Shown here: piece by piece, positions 46,620-57,014 of the stretch
Position numbering within the stretch: position 1 is the stretch's first letter
How the letters are laid out: every line of letters starts with the position of its first letter
From: Hydrangea macrophylla
Lineage: Eukaryota; Streptophyta; Magnoliopsida; Cornales; Hydrangeaceae
Direction: 5' to 3'
Assembly: GCA_033977485.1 (NCBI GenBank)
Contig: CM066988.1
Location: 77,844,669 to 77,908,668, forward strand
Length of the DNA: 64,000 nt
Notes under the pieces: model-generated
Seen by the model: the letters and a program-made list of their open reading frames with translations, nothing else
Told to the model about the DNA's origin: nothing
The model's database searches: none
Made by a program: the position numbers and the translations under genes

Positions 46620-46989
46620 TATGAATCTGAAATACAAATAATGTAACAGAATTACAATATGGAAATCATGAATATGACAATTTATATGATACATTGGAAT
46701 TCCCTTAACCAACTCATTAATTGTCTTCAGGATGTCAAGCCTATGAAATTAAGTCTCCGTGTGGCGATCATAACCTCATAGCCTGATTGGGAAACCCATC
46801 ATGAATGTCATGCAACTCTTACAAAACAATTCATGACTCCTGAACTTTTGGTCTCTAAGTTTCTGGATAATGCTCCGTATGGAATCCCTTACCCATAGCT
46901 TAGCTAGTGTTTACCATTAACTAGAATCCAATGACAACCGCATGTTGTAGTGCCTCAGTGTAGTGGTCACCCTCTAACGCGTCTCATTG

Positions 46990-47275
46990 ATTCTATCCAA
47001 AGGAAGTTCATATCTAGTAACCAATGAATAGTCTATCCTCCGTATGGAATGATCACCCATGGCTGGGTGACACAGAATATACTACCCACCTTACAATGAA
47101 CCATTTATGGAAGACCGTGCGAGTTATAAAATAAGTCCCTCTCCCACTAGATTTTTATAAGAAGTTCATATCTAGTAATCAATAAGAAATACCCTCCGTA
47201 TGGAATGATCACTCATAAATGAGTGACACAGAGTATTTCTCATACTTACAATGAACTAATATGAATTTTTTCAAT
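46990..47275. repeat. leader duplication with hairpins
   Basis: Two copies of a unit AGAAGTTCATATCTAGTAA ... CCGTATGGAATGATCAC ... GTGACACAGA. Each contains a stem: TCACCCA/TGGGTGA (47053-47059, 47064-47070) and TCACTCAT/ATGAGTGA (47209-47216, 47219-47226). Confidence 0.85.
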
Positions 47276-47965
47276 TTGAAAAAAAAAATTGTTTCTTCAC
47301 ATTGACCATAAACATCAAGTGTTTGCTAATGTGTTGGAAAAAAAGTTTTTTGAATTTCATTTTAGAAAACCTGTTTTACGTGCATGCAAGTAGTAACAAT
47401 ATATATAATGCCAATCACAACTAAGCACATAAAACCAAAACTAAAATGGAATAAAAACATTCAACAATGCCTCTATCTCCCATGGCTCTATCTCCATAGA
47501 ACCTCCCTCTTGGTTTGATTGCCTCTGACTCCATCTTCATGGACAATGGCTTGCTCCTCCATCTTCATGGATTTTCTAATTCTATTACATTGGTCCTATG
47601 CTTCTCTCGAAGCTTACAATTTATCTAGAAATAACAATAATAAATACAAGGCTAGGGAAACCGGTGCGACTTTCCTTTTCTTAGGATTGAAGTCGCATCG
47701 CCCTTTACATATGCCTTAAAACCAAACCAACAATTAAAACATAATAAATACCAATCTCAAACAATTAAATACAAAATTTAAAAGTCTTGGCGCCATGGGA
47801 GATAGCGGACTAAGCTTGCTGCAAAAGGGTTATTCACACGCACAACCACGCATATATATAACAAACATATGTACCATTGGAACCCCTAATTGATTCACAT
47901 AGTATATAAACTCTTTACATACTGAATTAGAACTTAAAAACATCATCACAGTTCTCTGTCTCTCT
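47276..47965. other. Copia leader, no feature recognised
   Basis: Between gag and the palindrome-rich leader. The 66-codon plus frame 47519-47719 is on the opposite strand to the element and has no known match. Confidence 0.6.
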
Positions 47966-48263
47966 TCGATCGATCGATAAAGGTTCGATCGATTGAACCT
48001 TTGATCGATTGAACTATTCAATCGATTGAACTTTCAGTTTCACAGAATGTCTTGAAAAACTTACAGAATAAATAAAAATTTAAAGTAAATATTTTAAAAC
48101 CTTTAAATCTGTAAACTGAACACCTGGACAAAAGAGCAGTCTCGATCGATCGAACACCATTCGATCGATCGAACAGAACCAAAGTTCGATCGATCGAAAA
48201 AAGTTCGATCGCTTGAGAACAGGTGATGTTCGATCGATCGAGACGACTTTGATCGATCGAACC
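47966..48263. repeat. GATCGATC palindrome clusters in the Copia leader
   Basis: Two patches, 47966-48033 (four words) and 48138-48263 (six words), of TTCGATCGATCGAAC and variants such as TTCGATCGATTGAAC and TTCGATCGCTTGAG. They lie 150-460 bp from the PBS, in the RNA leader upstream of gag. Confidence 0.92.
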
Positions 48264-48416
48264 CATCTTGCATCCAATGCAATCACAGATTTGTATTCTG
48301 CTACATAAACACTGCAGAAACGGATCTGTGACGATGCAGTTTTGAAAATAGTCCTAAAATCAACATGTAAATCAAAACTAGTGTTCCAAAACGCATCTAT
48401 AGATCCAAACAAGAGA

Positions 48417-48429
48417 GGCTCTGATACCA
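48417..48429 (-). other. primer-binding site of the Copia element
   Basis: Minus strand TGGTATCAGAGCC, the initiator-methionine tRNA type, two bases from the LTR. Confidence 0.95.
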
Positions 48430-48431
48430 AT

Positions 48432-49944
48432 TGATGGAAAAGCAGGTTTAAAATTTATTTAAACGCGTAGTGGAAAAATAAAGTTCAAAACTTTTATTGG
48501 TTGCCTGGATCTACTACTCATTAACTATATAGATGCGTACAGGAGAGGGGACAGGTGCATTACCTTATGGTCTTGAACCCAATTCTGATTTAGTCCTTCT
48601 CTTTCTATGTGCAGCAGCAACATCTAAGAGATCTTCACCCTTACGTCTCCTTGAATACTCCCAGAGTGGCTAGGGTTGGTAGGAACCCTAATAGTGAGAA
48701 TAGGGAAGGTTTGGGAACTCTAAACAAGTTCTGCAGCAACTGGTATGTTAAAAACGACGAACCCCCTTTTCTGGACGTAGCTGCCCTATTTATAGATTCC
48801 CAGAACCGACCTTACTTTCAATCGATCGAAGTGACTTCGATCGATCGAACTTTCGATCGATCGAACCACGTTCAATCGATCTAACCTGTCTAGACTTCAA
48901 TCGATCGATAACAACTTCGATCGATCGAACCAGTCTTGACAACATTCTCATTTGCCTTTCCAAGCATTCTGGCGGAGCTAAGAGCGGGACCTCCTAGGTT
49001 CTTAATTACTGGCTCCGATTAATTATTATTCCATCTAGTCAGTACTCTTGACTAAGGAATCAATAATTAATCAATTATCATTAATGCCACTATAAAATGA
49101 TAATTGCACTCCAGTGCATAAGAACATAATCACACATACATAAGTGATTGCTAGACTTGTATAATATGATACGGATGTCCCTCTACCAGGCAGTATTCGT
49201 ATCTATCATTGGGATGTATGTCTTAAGATACTGTCGACCCAATAGATAGTACATCTTATATTTCTCAAGTATCATTCACTACTCTTGGATTACTAAACAT
49301 GTCAACAATAACACTTTGTTGACAAGGCTGGCCAGCTCTCAGTAATCACACCTAGTGACATTCTCGAGGGAATACTTACTCTTCGTTTTATTGAAGAGGG
49401 TAGAATTCCATCTTGACAATATATGTTCCCAACGTTGCATACTTGATTACCCAAGATACCCAGGTGTTGATCTTGCAAGACCTCACTGATTGGTAAGTCA
49501 AAGCAACTAAGCATACAACTTGCGTCCATAACTGTCTCAGGATTGAGGACATATATCCCTATACAAGTTTTGAGTTCCTATTGATGGTGACAGCATTTAG
49601 GTGTCAATAGGTATAACTCAGGTCCGTCAATGCACCGAGTGCACTAGCATATTAACCAAAAGTCAAAGACTCTTATGAATGAGATTCATCATTCTACCCC
49701 GTAGACGTTAATCATGCTACAGTGTATACCTGATAAGTTATCCAGACTTATCATCTACTGTGACTTATTTGAAACAACAAGGATTTGTGATTCATATCTC
49801 ACATGTGTAATCACATACACAAATGGACCACATACAATGTTGTTTAAGGATTCCAGTCTAATATTCATCTCATGAACTAACATGCATAAATGCATTATGA
49901 TATTCCATTGTCCAACTAATTGGTTTGAGGGCATATTCCCAACA
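48432..49944 (-). repeat. 5' LTR of the Copia element
   Basis: 1513 bp; same cluster of palindromic words as the 3' LTR. Frames 48609-48884 and 49302-49529 are duplicated in the other LTR (42054-42329, 42747-42974) and are not genes. Confidence 0.95.
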
Positions 49945-50318
49945 ATTACTATATGAAGTTTCACCCCATTGTTGTTGATGATAGTCCCCTTCCCATTGCA
50001 TTTGTGGACAAAACTCGCCAAAGGGAAAGTCTTGTACGTTTGGTAATCGTGGGAACTACTACTATATCCTACATTATTATTTTGGTTATATCTCCATTGC
50101 GGTTGATAGAACTCTTCATTTGGAGGTTCTTGATACATTTGATAATACGGGGGACTATTACTATTGTTTTCCCATTGTGGTGATTAGTAGCACCCAGGTT
50201 GATAATCTGCGTCATATGTGGGTGCTTGCCAACTTGGGGGATAGTTTTCATTACCTAATGTGTACCTATTGGTGGCGTTTGTGTTTGTGTTGTATGGAGG
50301 GTAATATGGATAAGACAT
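49945..50318 (-). pseudogene. element B first frame: Asn/Gln/Tyr/Pro-rich protein start
   Basis: A minus-strand ATG at 50318, about 140 bases downstream of the PBS, opens a frame rich in Tyr, Asn, Gln, Pro and Trp (MSYPYYPPYNTNTN; later SPQWENNSNSPPYYQ and FYQPQWRYNQNNN), with one in-frame TAA near 50188 and a frame change before the Copia insertion at 49945. It has no gag core and no zinc knuckle in what remains. Composition resembles low-complexity, prion-like proteins. Because it occupies the gag position it may be a degenerate or replaced gag N-terminus. The reading continues beyond the Copia insertion at 41877. Confidence 0.6.
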
Positions 50319-50457
50319 GTTTACCCAAAATTTTTAAAACAATAGAAATTTTATTTAAAATATTTATTTTTTCTTGTGAGAGAAAAAGTTCAAAGTTTTT
50401 TTTTTTTTTTAAGTAAAAAATTGGAAATAACTTAGTAAAATCCTAACCTAGTTGCCT
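50319..50457 (-). other. element B leader
   Basis: Short leader between PBS and the first ATG, with a poly-T run (plus strand) near 50397. Confidence 0.6.
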
Positions 50458-50475
50458 TCCTCGGCAACGGGGCCA
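50458..50475 (-). other. primer-binding site of element B (tRNA-Asp type)
   Basis: Minus strand TGGCCCCGTTGCCGAGGA, a slightly diverged Athila-style site, 6 bases from the LTR end at 50482. Confidence 0.88.
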
Positions 50476-50712
50476 AAAACTTGACACGAGTAAAAAGTTG
50501 TGCGCTCTTGTGCAACACCCAAGTATAGGTGATCGTGCAAGTAATACTGGATAAGTCCAGGTCGATCCCACAGGGAAGGAAAAGAGAGAATGTCTACTAA
50601 GTTATAACCTAAAGAAAAGGAAAAAGATGAATATACGGGTGGAGGTTCTAACGAATCCTATTTAAATATATTAAACTAAATAACAAGCTAAAGCATAAAG
50701 AAACATAATTAA

Positions 50713-51003
50713 GGGTTAAATGCATTTTTCACCCTCAAACTACACCCTATTTGGCACTTTGGTCCCTAAACAATTTATTTTTACATTTTGGTCCCTCAAC
50801 TAAAATTTTGTGGCAGTTTGCCCCTCCGTCACTTTTAGCGTCACTTTTCGCGTCACTAAAAGTGACTTTTTTTGTCACTAAAAGTGATGGAGAGGGCAAC
50901 AGCCACAAAATATTAGTTGAGGGACCAAAATTCAAAAATAAATTGTTTAGGGACCAAAGTGCCAAACAGAGTATAGTTTGAGGGTGCAAAATGCATTTAA
51001 CCC
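50713..51003. mobile_element. Mutator-type MITE, 291 bp, 9-bp TSD
   Basis: Long inverted ends starting GGGTTAAATGCATTTT; almost the whole element folds on itself (TTGGTCCCTAAACAATTTAT against its complement). A perfect 9-bp duplication CATAATTAA flanks it (50704-50712, 51004-51012), diagnostic of Mutator. The uninterrupted site is visible at about 11135-11150. Both frames inside (50747-50989, 50751-50981) are mirror translations of the hairpin. Confidence 0.93.
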
Positions 51004-51407
51004 CATAATTAATTAAACAGGTAAATTAAAGGTGTTGGAAACACATGAATCCACATTGATCCTAACCATCTACCATGCACATTCATTAACGATCTATGGA
51101 GTTCATTCCTTTTCAGTATTCCGTATTTTTCTAAAGATAAAGAATTAATAGCCCTTTCATGACCGGGACTATATCACCACAGTTGATTTAAAATACTTGG
51201 AAGACGGTTTAAAACAATGGTTATTACCTGCACTCTAAATGATGTTAACATTCAAAGTAGTTTTTAAAAGTCATTGAAGAAAATAGCCTTAAGGCTTTAA
51301 GTTCTAAAAACTGTTGTGACAAACTGAACTTATAGGGACAATTGATGACAGATCTCGAGAACAGAAAGTCTTGGAATACCTAAAAGAATCATCTCAGGAA
51401 TTAACAT

Positions 51408-51528
51408 GTTCGATCGATCGAAGCGCTCTCGATCGATCGGACTGCATCATCCTTCAATCAATCGAAATGTCTTTGATCGCTTGACTATGGCTCTGGTTCG
51501 ATCGATCGAAATATCTTCGATCGATCGA
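51408..51528. repeat. GATCGATC palindrome cluster in B 5' LTR
   Basis: Same words and order as 25598-25722, including the variant TTTGATCGCTTGAC. A smaller second patch is at 51940-51987. Confidence 0.9.
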
Positions 51529-52401
51529 GTCCAAGGTTTCTAAAGATTGCATGGCAGAGGCTAGGAATCAATGATTCATCACGTATTCCCAACATCTAAA
51601 CTACAGAAACATAATAAAATAGGTGCAGAAACAGTAAACTAAGCAATCATAACAACTATATTAATAAACATTCAAATAAGATAAAGGAAAGGAAAAAACC
51701 TGGAATAAATCTGAATATAACCTTGAAATAAACTTGAAATCAACTTGAATCTTGAGTTTACAATGGAAAAGAGGGAGAAGAAGATTGATCTAACCTAAAC
51801 TACTCCTAAACTAAACCTAAAACTACCGTAAAACTGCTGCTTTTCGCATTATGGAACGTCCTCCATTCGTTTGGTATCATAGCAGCTTATTTATAGGGTT
51901 CCCGTAGATTGTATGCAACTTTTTGGGAAAAAATAAAGCTCAATCGATCAAACTTATTTTGATCGATCGAAGTCTCAATCGATTGAACTCTCCTCAAACC
52001 CTTGAACTTCTCTGATTTTGACAGCTCTGCGCACTGATGGGAGAATGGCCATAACTTTTCACTCGGACCTCGGATTGACCTCCTGTTTACAGCCACGCGA
52101 CCATAACTCAAAGATCTACATTTCATTTTTTTGGGGAAATCTTCCAAATATGAAGTTTTCATTGTCAAAAATGGCATTTTCTCAGCTGCTTCTATTGTTC
52201 TCTCCACCAGAATCATTTTCTATGCAACGATTGCTTTCCATGACTTGTAAAATAGTGTAAAAACACATGTTTGAGTCTCAACATCATAGAAAACACTTAA
52301 TCATTGATATGCATCTAAATCTAGGGACTTAGGGATAAAAGTATGCATAAAAGACCATATAATACGCTAAGAATATGTATTTTTCACCTCTAATCACAAA
52401 C

Positions 52402-52830
52402 ATAATGGAAATGAGAAATGAAATGATACGAGATAAGTCGCTATGATTACAAGAACCAAACATGCATGATATGAATTATATTAATCCCATTAATTGATTA
52501 ATGGTGGATGTTTGGTAATTGTGATATGTGTTGGTTGATACCTTTGCTATGTCCGTGTGAGTGACATCAATCGATAAGAGACTAACCGCATCCTAAGATG
52601 GAAAGTAATAACGTGAGATGAGTAGTTGGTTTATGTATATTGGTGGTGAATATAGTTGTGAATGCCCACTCATCTTTGTTGCAAAGCTGATGGCATATTA
52701 CGCCTAGACATCCGATGTCCAGATTTCCTTGCAGGTTGGTTAGATGACAATTCAGACTTGAGAGTAAGATACCAAGGAACACTAAAAGTGTACAGCTAGA
52801 CTGAAGACTAAAGATATCCGCCACTATCAT
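52402..52830. other. right flank of element B; nothing recognised
   Basis: No frame or repeat I can name beyond one 86-codon minus frame (52582-52842) that lacks motifs. It should be the continuation of the DNA at 10554-10914. Confidence 0.4.
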
Positions 52831-54344
52831 TGACTCTGTCAAAATCCAGTATTTTTATTAACCCTTTTAAAATGTAATATGTTGGAAGTAGGGTGTCGAG
52901 TCTACAGAGATTGATACAAGGATAACGTTTGGGAAGTTTAGAAACTAATTATAATGCTTAAAAGAAAGAAATGAAAAAAGATGATAAAAAACAATAAAAA
53001 GACTTTGCGTCTTTTGGGATTTTTTTTAAGGATAAAAGAGAAAACTATCTAAAAAGTAATAGGTTAGGATTATTCCCCCCATCTTAGGTCACAACAAGAT
53101 AAAATGGACTAATATTTCAAGCACTCTCTAAGCTAACATCTCATTATGGCATATTATCAAACACAAGGAGTACATCTATATGTTAGATGAAAGCAGCTTT
53201 GAGATTTCCATAGAAACGGATTTGAAGCTAATGTTTGACTATCAAGGATGCATGACATACAAGATGAAGCCTCCATGGCTTCTAATCTAAATGACTTGTC
53301 CACCCTACGCTAACTAATCTACTTGGTGGACAAATCACCTATGAAGCCTTCAAAAGGTAGTATTTAAAACCCATAAGTTTGAACAATCAAAGATGCTTGA
53401 CATCCAAGATGAAGACTCCATGTTTTAAATCACACACACAACAATTATCAAACACATAGACTGCAGAACACAAGGTTACATAATATTCCATATAAAATAC
53501 ATAAGGTAGAATTCAAAGTCTAAGTTTTGACAATCAAAGATGCAGTGCAAATAAGATGAAGCCCCTAGTTTTGAATCCTACATAAATGAACCCTAGAAAT
53601 GCTACAACATTAAATCCAAGAGTTCATGATCCACAACCTAAGTAAATTTAACCAATAATAGAAAACAGAGCAATATCATCAAAGGAAAAGAGATATAAAA
53701 TATTCAAAGCCATTAAAACTTCAATGAAATCTTCAAGTTTACAATAATGAAGAGAAAATGGAAGGGAACCCAAGGGGGCTTCCCAAATTAAGAGAAAAAT
53801 GATTGATCCCCTAAAAAAAACTATCACTAACTATATATACAACCCACACAAATGAAAAACTTATAAATAAAAGAGGGAAAATCAACAGCAGAGGCGGATC
53901 GATCCACGGCTTAAAGCCGAATCGATCCGTCATTCATCTGGGCAGTTGGAATACGTGTTCAGGTTCGTGGATCTTTGAGGTTGGATCGATCCGATATTGA
54001 TGCTTTGGGAAGTAGCTTCCTCCAAATGCAAGGATCATTCCGCGTTGAAGGGCCAGATCAATCCACCTTTGCTAAAGTTGTTTTCTTCCCCTTTTCATGA
54101 GATAAAAACCAAACGGGATTTGTTTTCACTTTGAACAAGTTCCCAAATCCTACAAGAAAGAGATTATTATTAGCAACAAGTGAACAATAAACAAGATTAA
54201 CAAAAGCATAAGTTATCCATCAAATCTCCCAATTTAGGTGATACTGTGTCCAATAAGAGTAAAATCATGAAGTCAAGAGTGCAATATTGAACACGAATCA
54301 ATCATGTATTTATAATGTCTATTGTATTATTTTTATTAGGATCA
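52831..54344. repeat. probable LTR (unnamed family D)
   Basis: A GGGTGTCGAGTCTACAGAGA segment near 52890 is laid out like the corresponding CCAGGTCGATCCCACAGGGA segment of LTRs A and B, and a GGATCGATCC cluster sits at 53896-54065. No PBS or PPT is visible and edges are approximate. TATATA-like sequence (CTATATATACAACC) lies near 53831. Confidence 0.45.
53896..54065. repeat. GGATCGATCC cluster in LTR-like unit D
   Basis: Perfect words at 53896 and 53983, variants GAATCGATCCG near 53920 and AGATCAATCC near 54055. This is the same word as in the Tekay-like LTR at 6590-6671 but in otherwise dissimilar sequence. Confidence 0.88.
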
Positions 54345-54845
54345 ATGATTTGACAATTTCATCCGATTTTGCTTTAAAACTCATTTTAATACTCTTCCTA
54401 TGACGTAGTGTCTTACCAGAACTTTTGGTCCAAATATGGGACCATTGGGGCTTTCAGGGGCATTTTGGTTATTTTTACTCCCTCCGTCCCTTTGAGTCCT
54501 ATATTCCATTTTAGGATGTCCCAAAATTAGTGTCCACTTTCCTAAATTGGTATACAATTTTTGCTTACTTTCCAAAACTACCCTTTCTTGAAATCTATAC
54601 CAAGACTAAACTAAAAAAGTCATTGTAATGATTAGGGGCAATTGTGAAAAGTAGGTATAGATTCTTTTTGTCCCCTTAATAAGTTGAGTTCCCAAAGGTG
54701 GACTCAAAAAAAGGGACGGAGGGAGTACAATTTTCTGAGTATAGAACTAACTTTCGGGAGTCCTTTTCGAGTCTTTTTCAATCATTGTGAACTACCAAAC
54801 TATGGGTCTCCTAAATCTAATAGCCGATAAAATGGGGTGTCTACA
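54345..54845 (-). repeat. truncated LTR of the TR-GAG family with a MITE
   Basis: The right end GATAAAATGGGGTGTCTACA and preceding 250 bp match the 5' end (in sense) of the TR-GAG LTRs; the left edge is broken near 54350. A Stowaway MITE splits it. Confidence 0.85.
54478..54725. mobile_element. Stowaway MITE, 248 bp
   Basis: CTCCCTCCGTCCC inverted ends, TA duplication (54476-54477, 54726-54727). Same subfamily as 35468-35719 but in reverse orientation. Confidence 0.95.
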
Positions 54846-55099
54846 TCCACCAACTACACTTGTTCTATATAAATGCCATACTAGTTTGCAAAAAAAAAAA
54901 AATAGATTGAAGTTTTCATATATTAAAATTTTATTGTGAAAAATTATTGATTTCTAAGGTAATATTTTTGTTATTCATGGAATTTTAATTTCACTATTAA
55001 TATACATATTATATAAAGTTTATTACTATTTTATTTTAGTTATTTTAATGGAGAAAGAAATTTAGATAGAAATTATGTATCAATTATCTGGGGAAAAAA
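54846..55099. other. AT-rich spacer
   Basis: No feature seen. Confidence 0.5.
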
Positions 55100-55810
55100 G
55101 TAGCGGATGTCATTCTGCAAATATCGCGTCATCAAAGGTTCTGATGGGGCCGTCTTCACCAACAAACAAGGCCATATATTCAAAATGGGCGACAATTGGA
55201 AGAGTGTGCACTCGTTATACAAATGTTTAGCGAAATTCCAATAAATCATAGATTTGATTGACCATGCTATTTGATCATAACATCTAACGGTAGATATGCC
55301 AAATTCATATCAACGTTTAGTGCAATCATGTATCGAGCGGTGCTAGATACAACGCACCATCAATTGAGCTAGGCATCACTCCTTACGATTTCACATTCAT
55401 GAGAGGTACCTCCTTTAAATAAATAGCATTTAAATTGGGAAAATATTCAATATAATTTTAGTACTTCTTTAATAAAAAATTTCTTGTACTATGTGTTAAG
55501 GGATTAGAATTGGTGAGGGTGTTACGGTTCCTCCATATAACGAAGCAGCGTATAGAGATGCATCCTGCATCCACTATTGAACATTTTTTCCCAGTGGGAG
55601 ACTATCTTGGCAGTGCTATTTCATATCTTGGTGTCGAGAATGTTCTCGATCCTATTGTACTTGTTCTTCCAAAATGGGAATTCTATGACTCTTAGCTTGT
55701 TGGATGGCTAGCATTCATAGAGGACGTGGGTAAGGTTGTAGAATATGTTTGGGGGTCCGCTATATTGGCTTGTATATCCTATGCACTGGACATCTACTCT
55801 CGGCGTGAAA
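55100..55810 (+). pseudogene. plant mobile domain (PMD)-like fragment
   Basis: Plus-strand pieces: an ELGITPYDFTFMRG segment near 55370, the 61-codon frame 55510-55695 (containing HFFPVGDYLGSAISYLG), a TAG near 55694, then a LAFIEDVGKVVEYVWGSAIL segment up to about 55800. The order and the YxWGSAxL motif resemble the aminotransferase-like plant mobile domain found in transposon-associated and MAIN-type proteins. Similarity is by eye only and the frame is interrupted by stops, so this is at most a relic. Confidence 0.42.
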
Positions 55811-55899
55811 CATGGTGAAAACAATAGCAAAATGACTACCTCTAACACCTCCATTTGAGGCAGCACCAATAGTCATTGTACCTACCCCTAAGGTCAGGG

Positions 55900-56800
55900 G
55901 TGGGCGATCCGTGTTGGAACAATTACGAGAAAGAAACCGATGGAGTTTTACAAAATATTTGTTACAACGCTAGCAGAGCATTGGGTGATGGACATGGAAA
56001 GGATTTTCAGATCTCTTCCGATGACTAATACACAAAAAATTGAGAATGCTAGTGATGTACTCAAGGGTAAAATCTAGAATTGGTAGGTGAATGTCCTAGA
56101 TCAAGGAGTGTCGATAACTTGGGAAGGATTTAGGGCAGAGTTCAATAGTCGATTCTTTCCAAGGGCCACGCACAATGCGAAGAAGAGAGAGTTTGATAAT
56201 CTCCGACAAGGAGATATGATAGTGACCGAGTATACATCGAAGTACAATGTGTTATTGAGGTTCGGGAAGGGTTTCATACCGATAGAGGAAGATAGAGCAA
56301 AAAAGTATGGGAAAAGACTGAGAGAGAACGTCCACCTAAGGGTGGAAATATACGAACATCCGACCGTTGGAGCGATACAACAAACGGCACTTTTGGCAGA
56401 GGGTGGAATGGAGAAGTCGAGACAAAATCAACAAAGATAGAGGAACAATGTGAGTAGTGATCGGAACTAGGGTGGATTATTCAAGAGACCATTTGCACGA
56501 GACTCTGGTTCTAGTTTTATTGAACCCAAGAGGTCGACAAGAAATATACAACGTATCCACTTTATAATCGACCACACACGGGTCGATGTTTTATGACCAA
56601 CCTCCAGAACAAAACCCAAATGGTGAGCAGTGCAAGTTTTACGCCGGATTTGCAAATCAAGTGTTTTGATTGTGGTTCATTTGGGCATCAAGAGAAAGAT
56701 TGCCTAAGGAAACATCCTCAACTAAGGAGCTAGTTCTATGGCTTCTAGTGGTTTGAAGCCTAGACAGTCTAATAACAGGAGATAGGGGACAGAGTAGCGC
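55900..56800 (+). pseudogene. Ty3 gag fragment
   Basis: The 117-codon frame at 56087-56440 is a Ty3 retrotransposon gag core (SITWEGFRAEFNSRFFPRAT, then EFDNLRQGDMIVTEYTSKYN). Gag sequence extends left to about 55980 (HWVMDMERIFRSLP) past a stop at 56075. After the stop at 56438 a CCHC knuckle CFDCGSFGHQEKDC appears at about 56660-56700. The fragment ends where LTR E begins at 56837. It is a different copy from the chromovirus at the left end. Confidence 0.85.
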
Positions 56801-57014
56801 CAGGGAAGATCATTTCAGATGAATCCGATGTGGCTGTGTCACGACCCATCCCGCTACGCACAGAAATAGGACACGTGGCACGCCACCAAGGCTCATCCAA
56901 TTCCATTAAAATAAGATAGCAGCAGAAAAATGTGAGTAAATCCTTTAAAATCAGAGTTATAAAAAGTTTTGCTCAATTAAAAATGCTTTCAAAGAATCGA
57001 TTTTGAAAAATAGA

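Larger units (their letters stand above)
41878..49944 (-). mobile_element. Copia retrotransposon, 8.07 kb, minus, TSD ATTAC
   Basis: LTRs 41878-43389 and 48432-49944 (about 25 differences by eye, near 98.3% identity), 5-bp duplication ATTAC (41873-41877, 49945-49949), PBS TGGTATCAGAGCC (initiator Met tRNA type) beside the right LTR, PPT beside the left LTR. LTRs begin TGTTGGGAATATGCCC in sense. Gag is intact; pol is reduced to eroded fragments within about 2.3 kb, so the copy is non-autonomous. It interrupts the element B reading frame. Confidence 0.95.
10915..52396 (-). mobile_element. Athila-like non-autonomous LTR retrotransposon B with nested insertions
   Basis: Flanked by the 5-bp duplication CAAAC (10910-10914 and 52397-52401). 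Minus orientation: 5' LTR 50482-52396, PBS 50458-50475, internal pieces 49945-50481, 38925-41877 and 29808-30150, PPT 29808-29820, 3' LTR in three pieces (10915-11340, 25393-25917, 29161-29807). Without insertions it would be about 7.0 kb with LTRs of about 1.6 kb and 3.8 kb of internal DNA. That internal region shows no protease, RT, RNase H or integrase. PBS type, polypurine context and LTR layout point to the Athila group. Comparing the first 424 bp of the two LTRs by eye I count about 22 differences (about 5%). Confidence 0.88.
50482..52396 (-). repeat. 5' LTR of element B
   Basis: Plus TGACACGAG to CTAATCA, followed by duplication CAAAC. It contains a Mutator-type MITE absent from the 3' LTR. 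Because it lacks the TR-GAG and solo-LTR insertions, it shows the empty sites of both (near 51205 and 51720). Confidence 0.93.

Noticed and set aside
42054..49529. Repeated 91- and 75-codon frames
   Set aside because: Same explanation: both copies lie in the two Copia LTRs.
50747..50989. Pair of opposing 80- and 76-codon frames
   Set aside because: Mirror translations of the two arms of the Mutator-type MITE.
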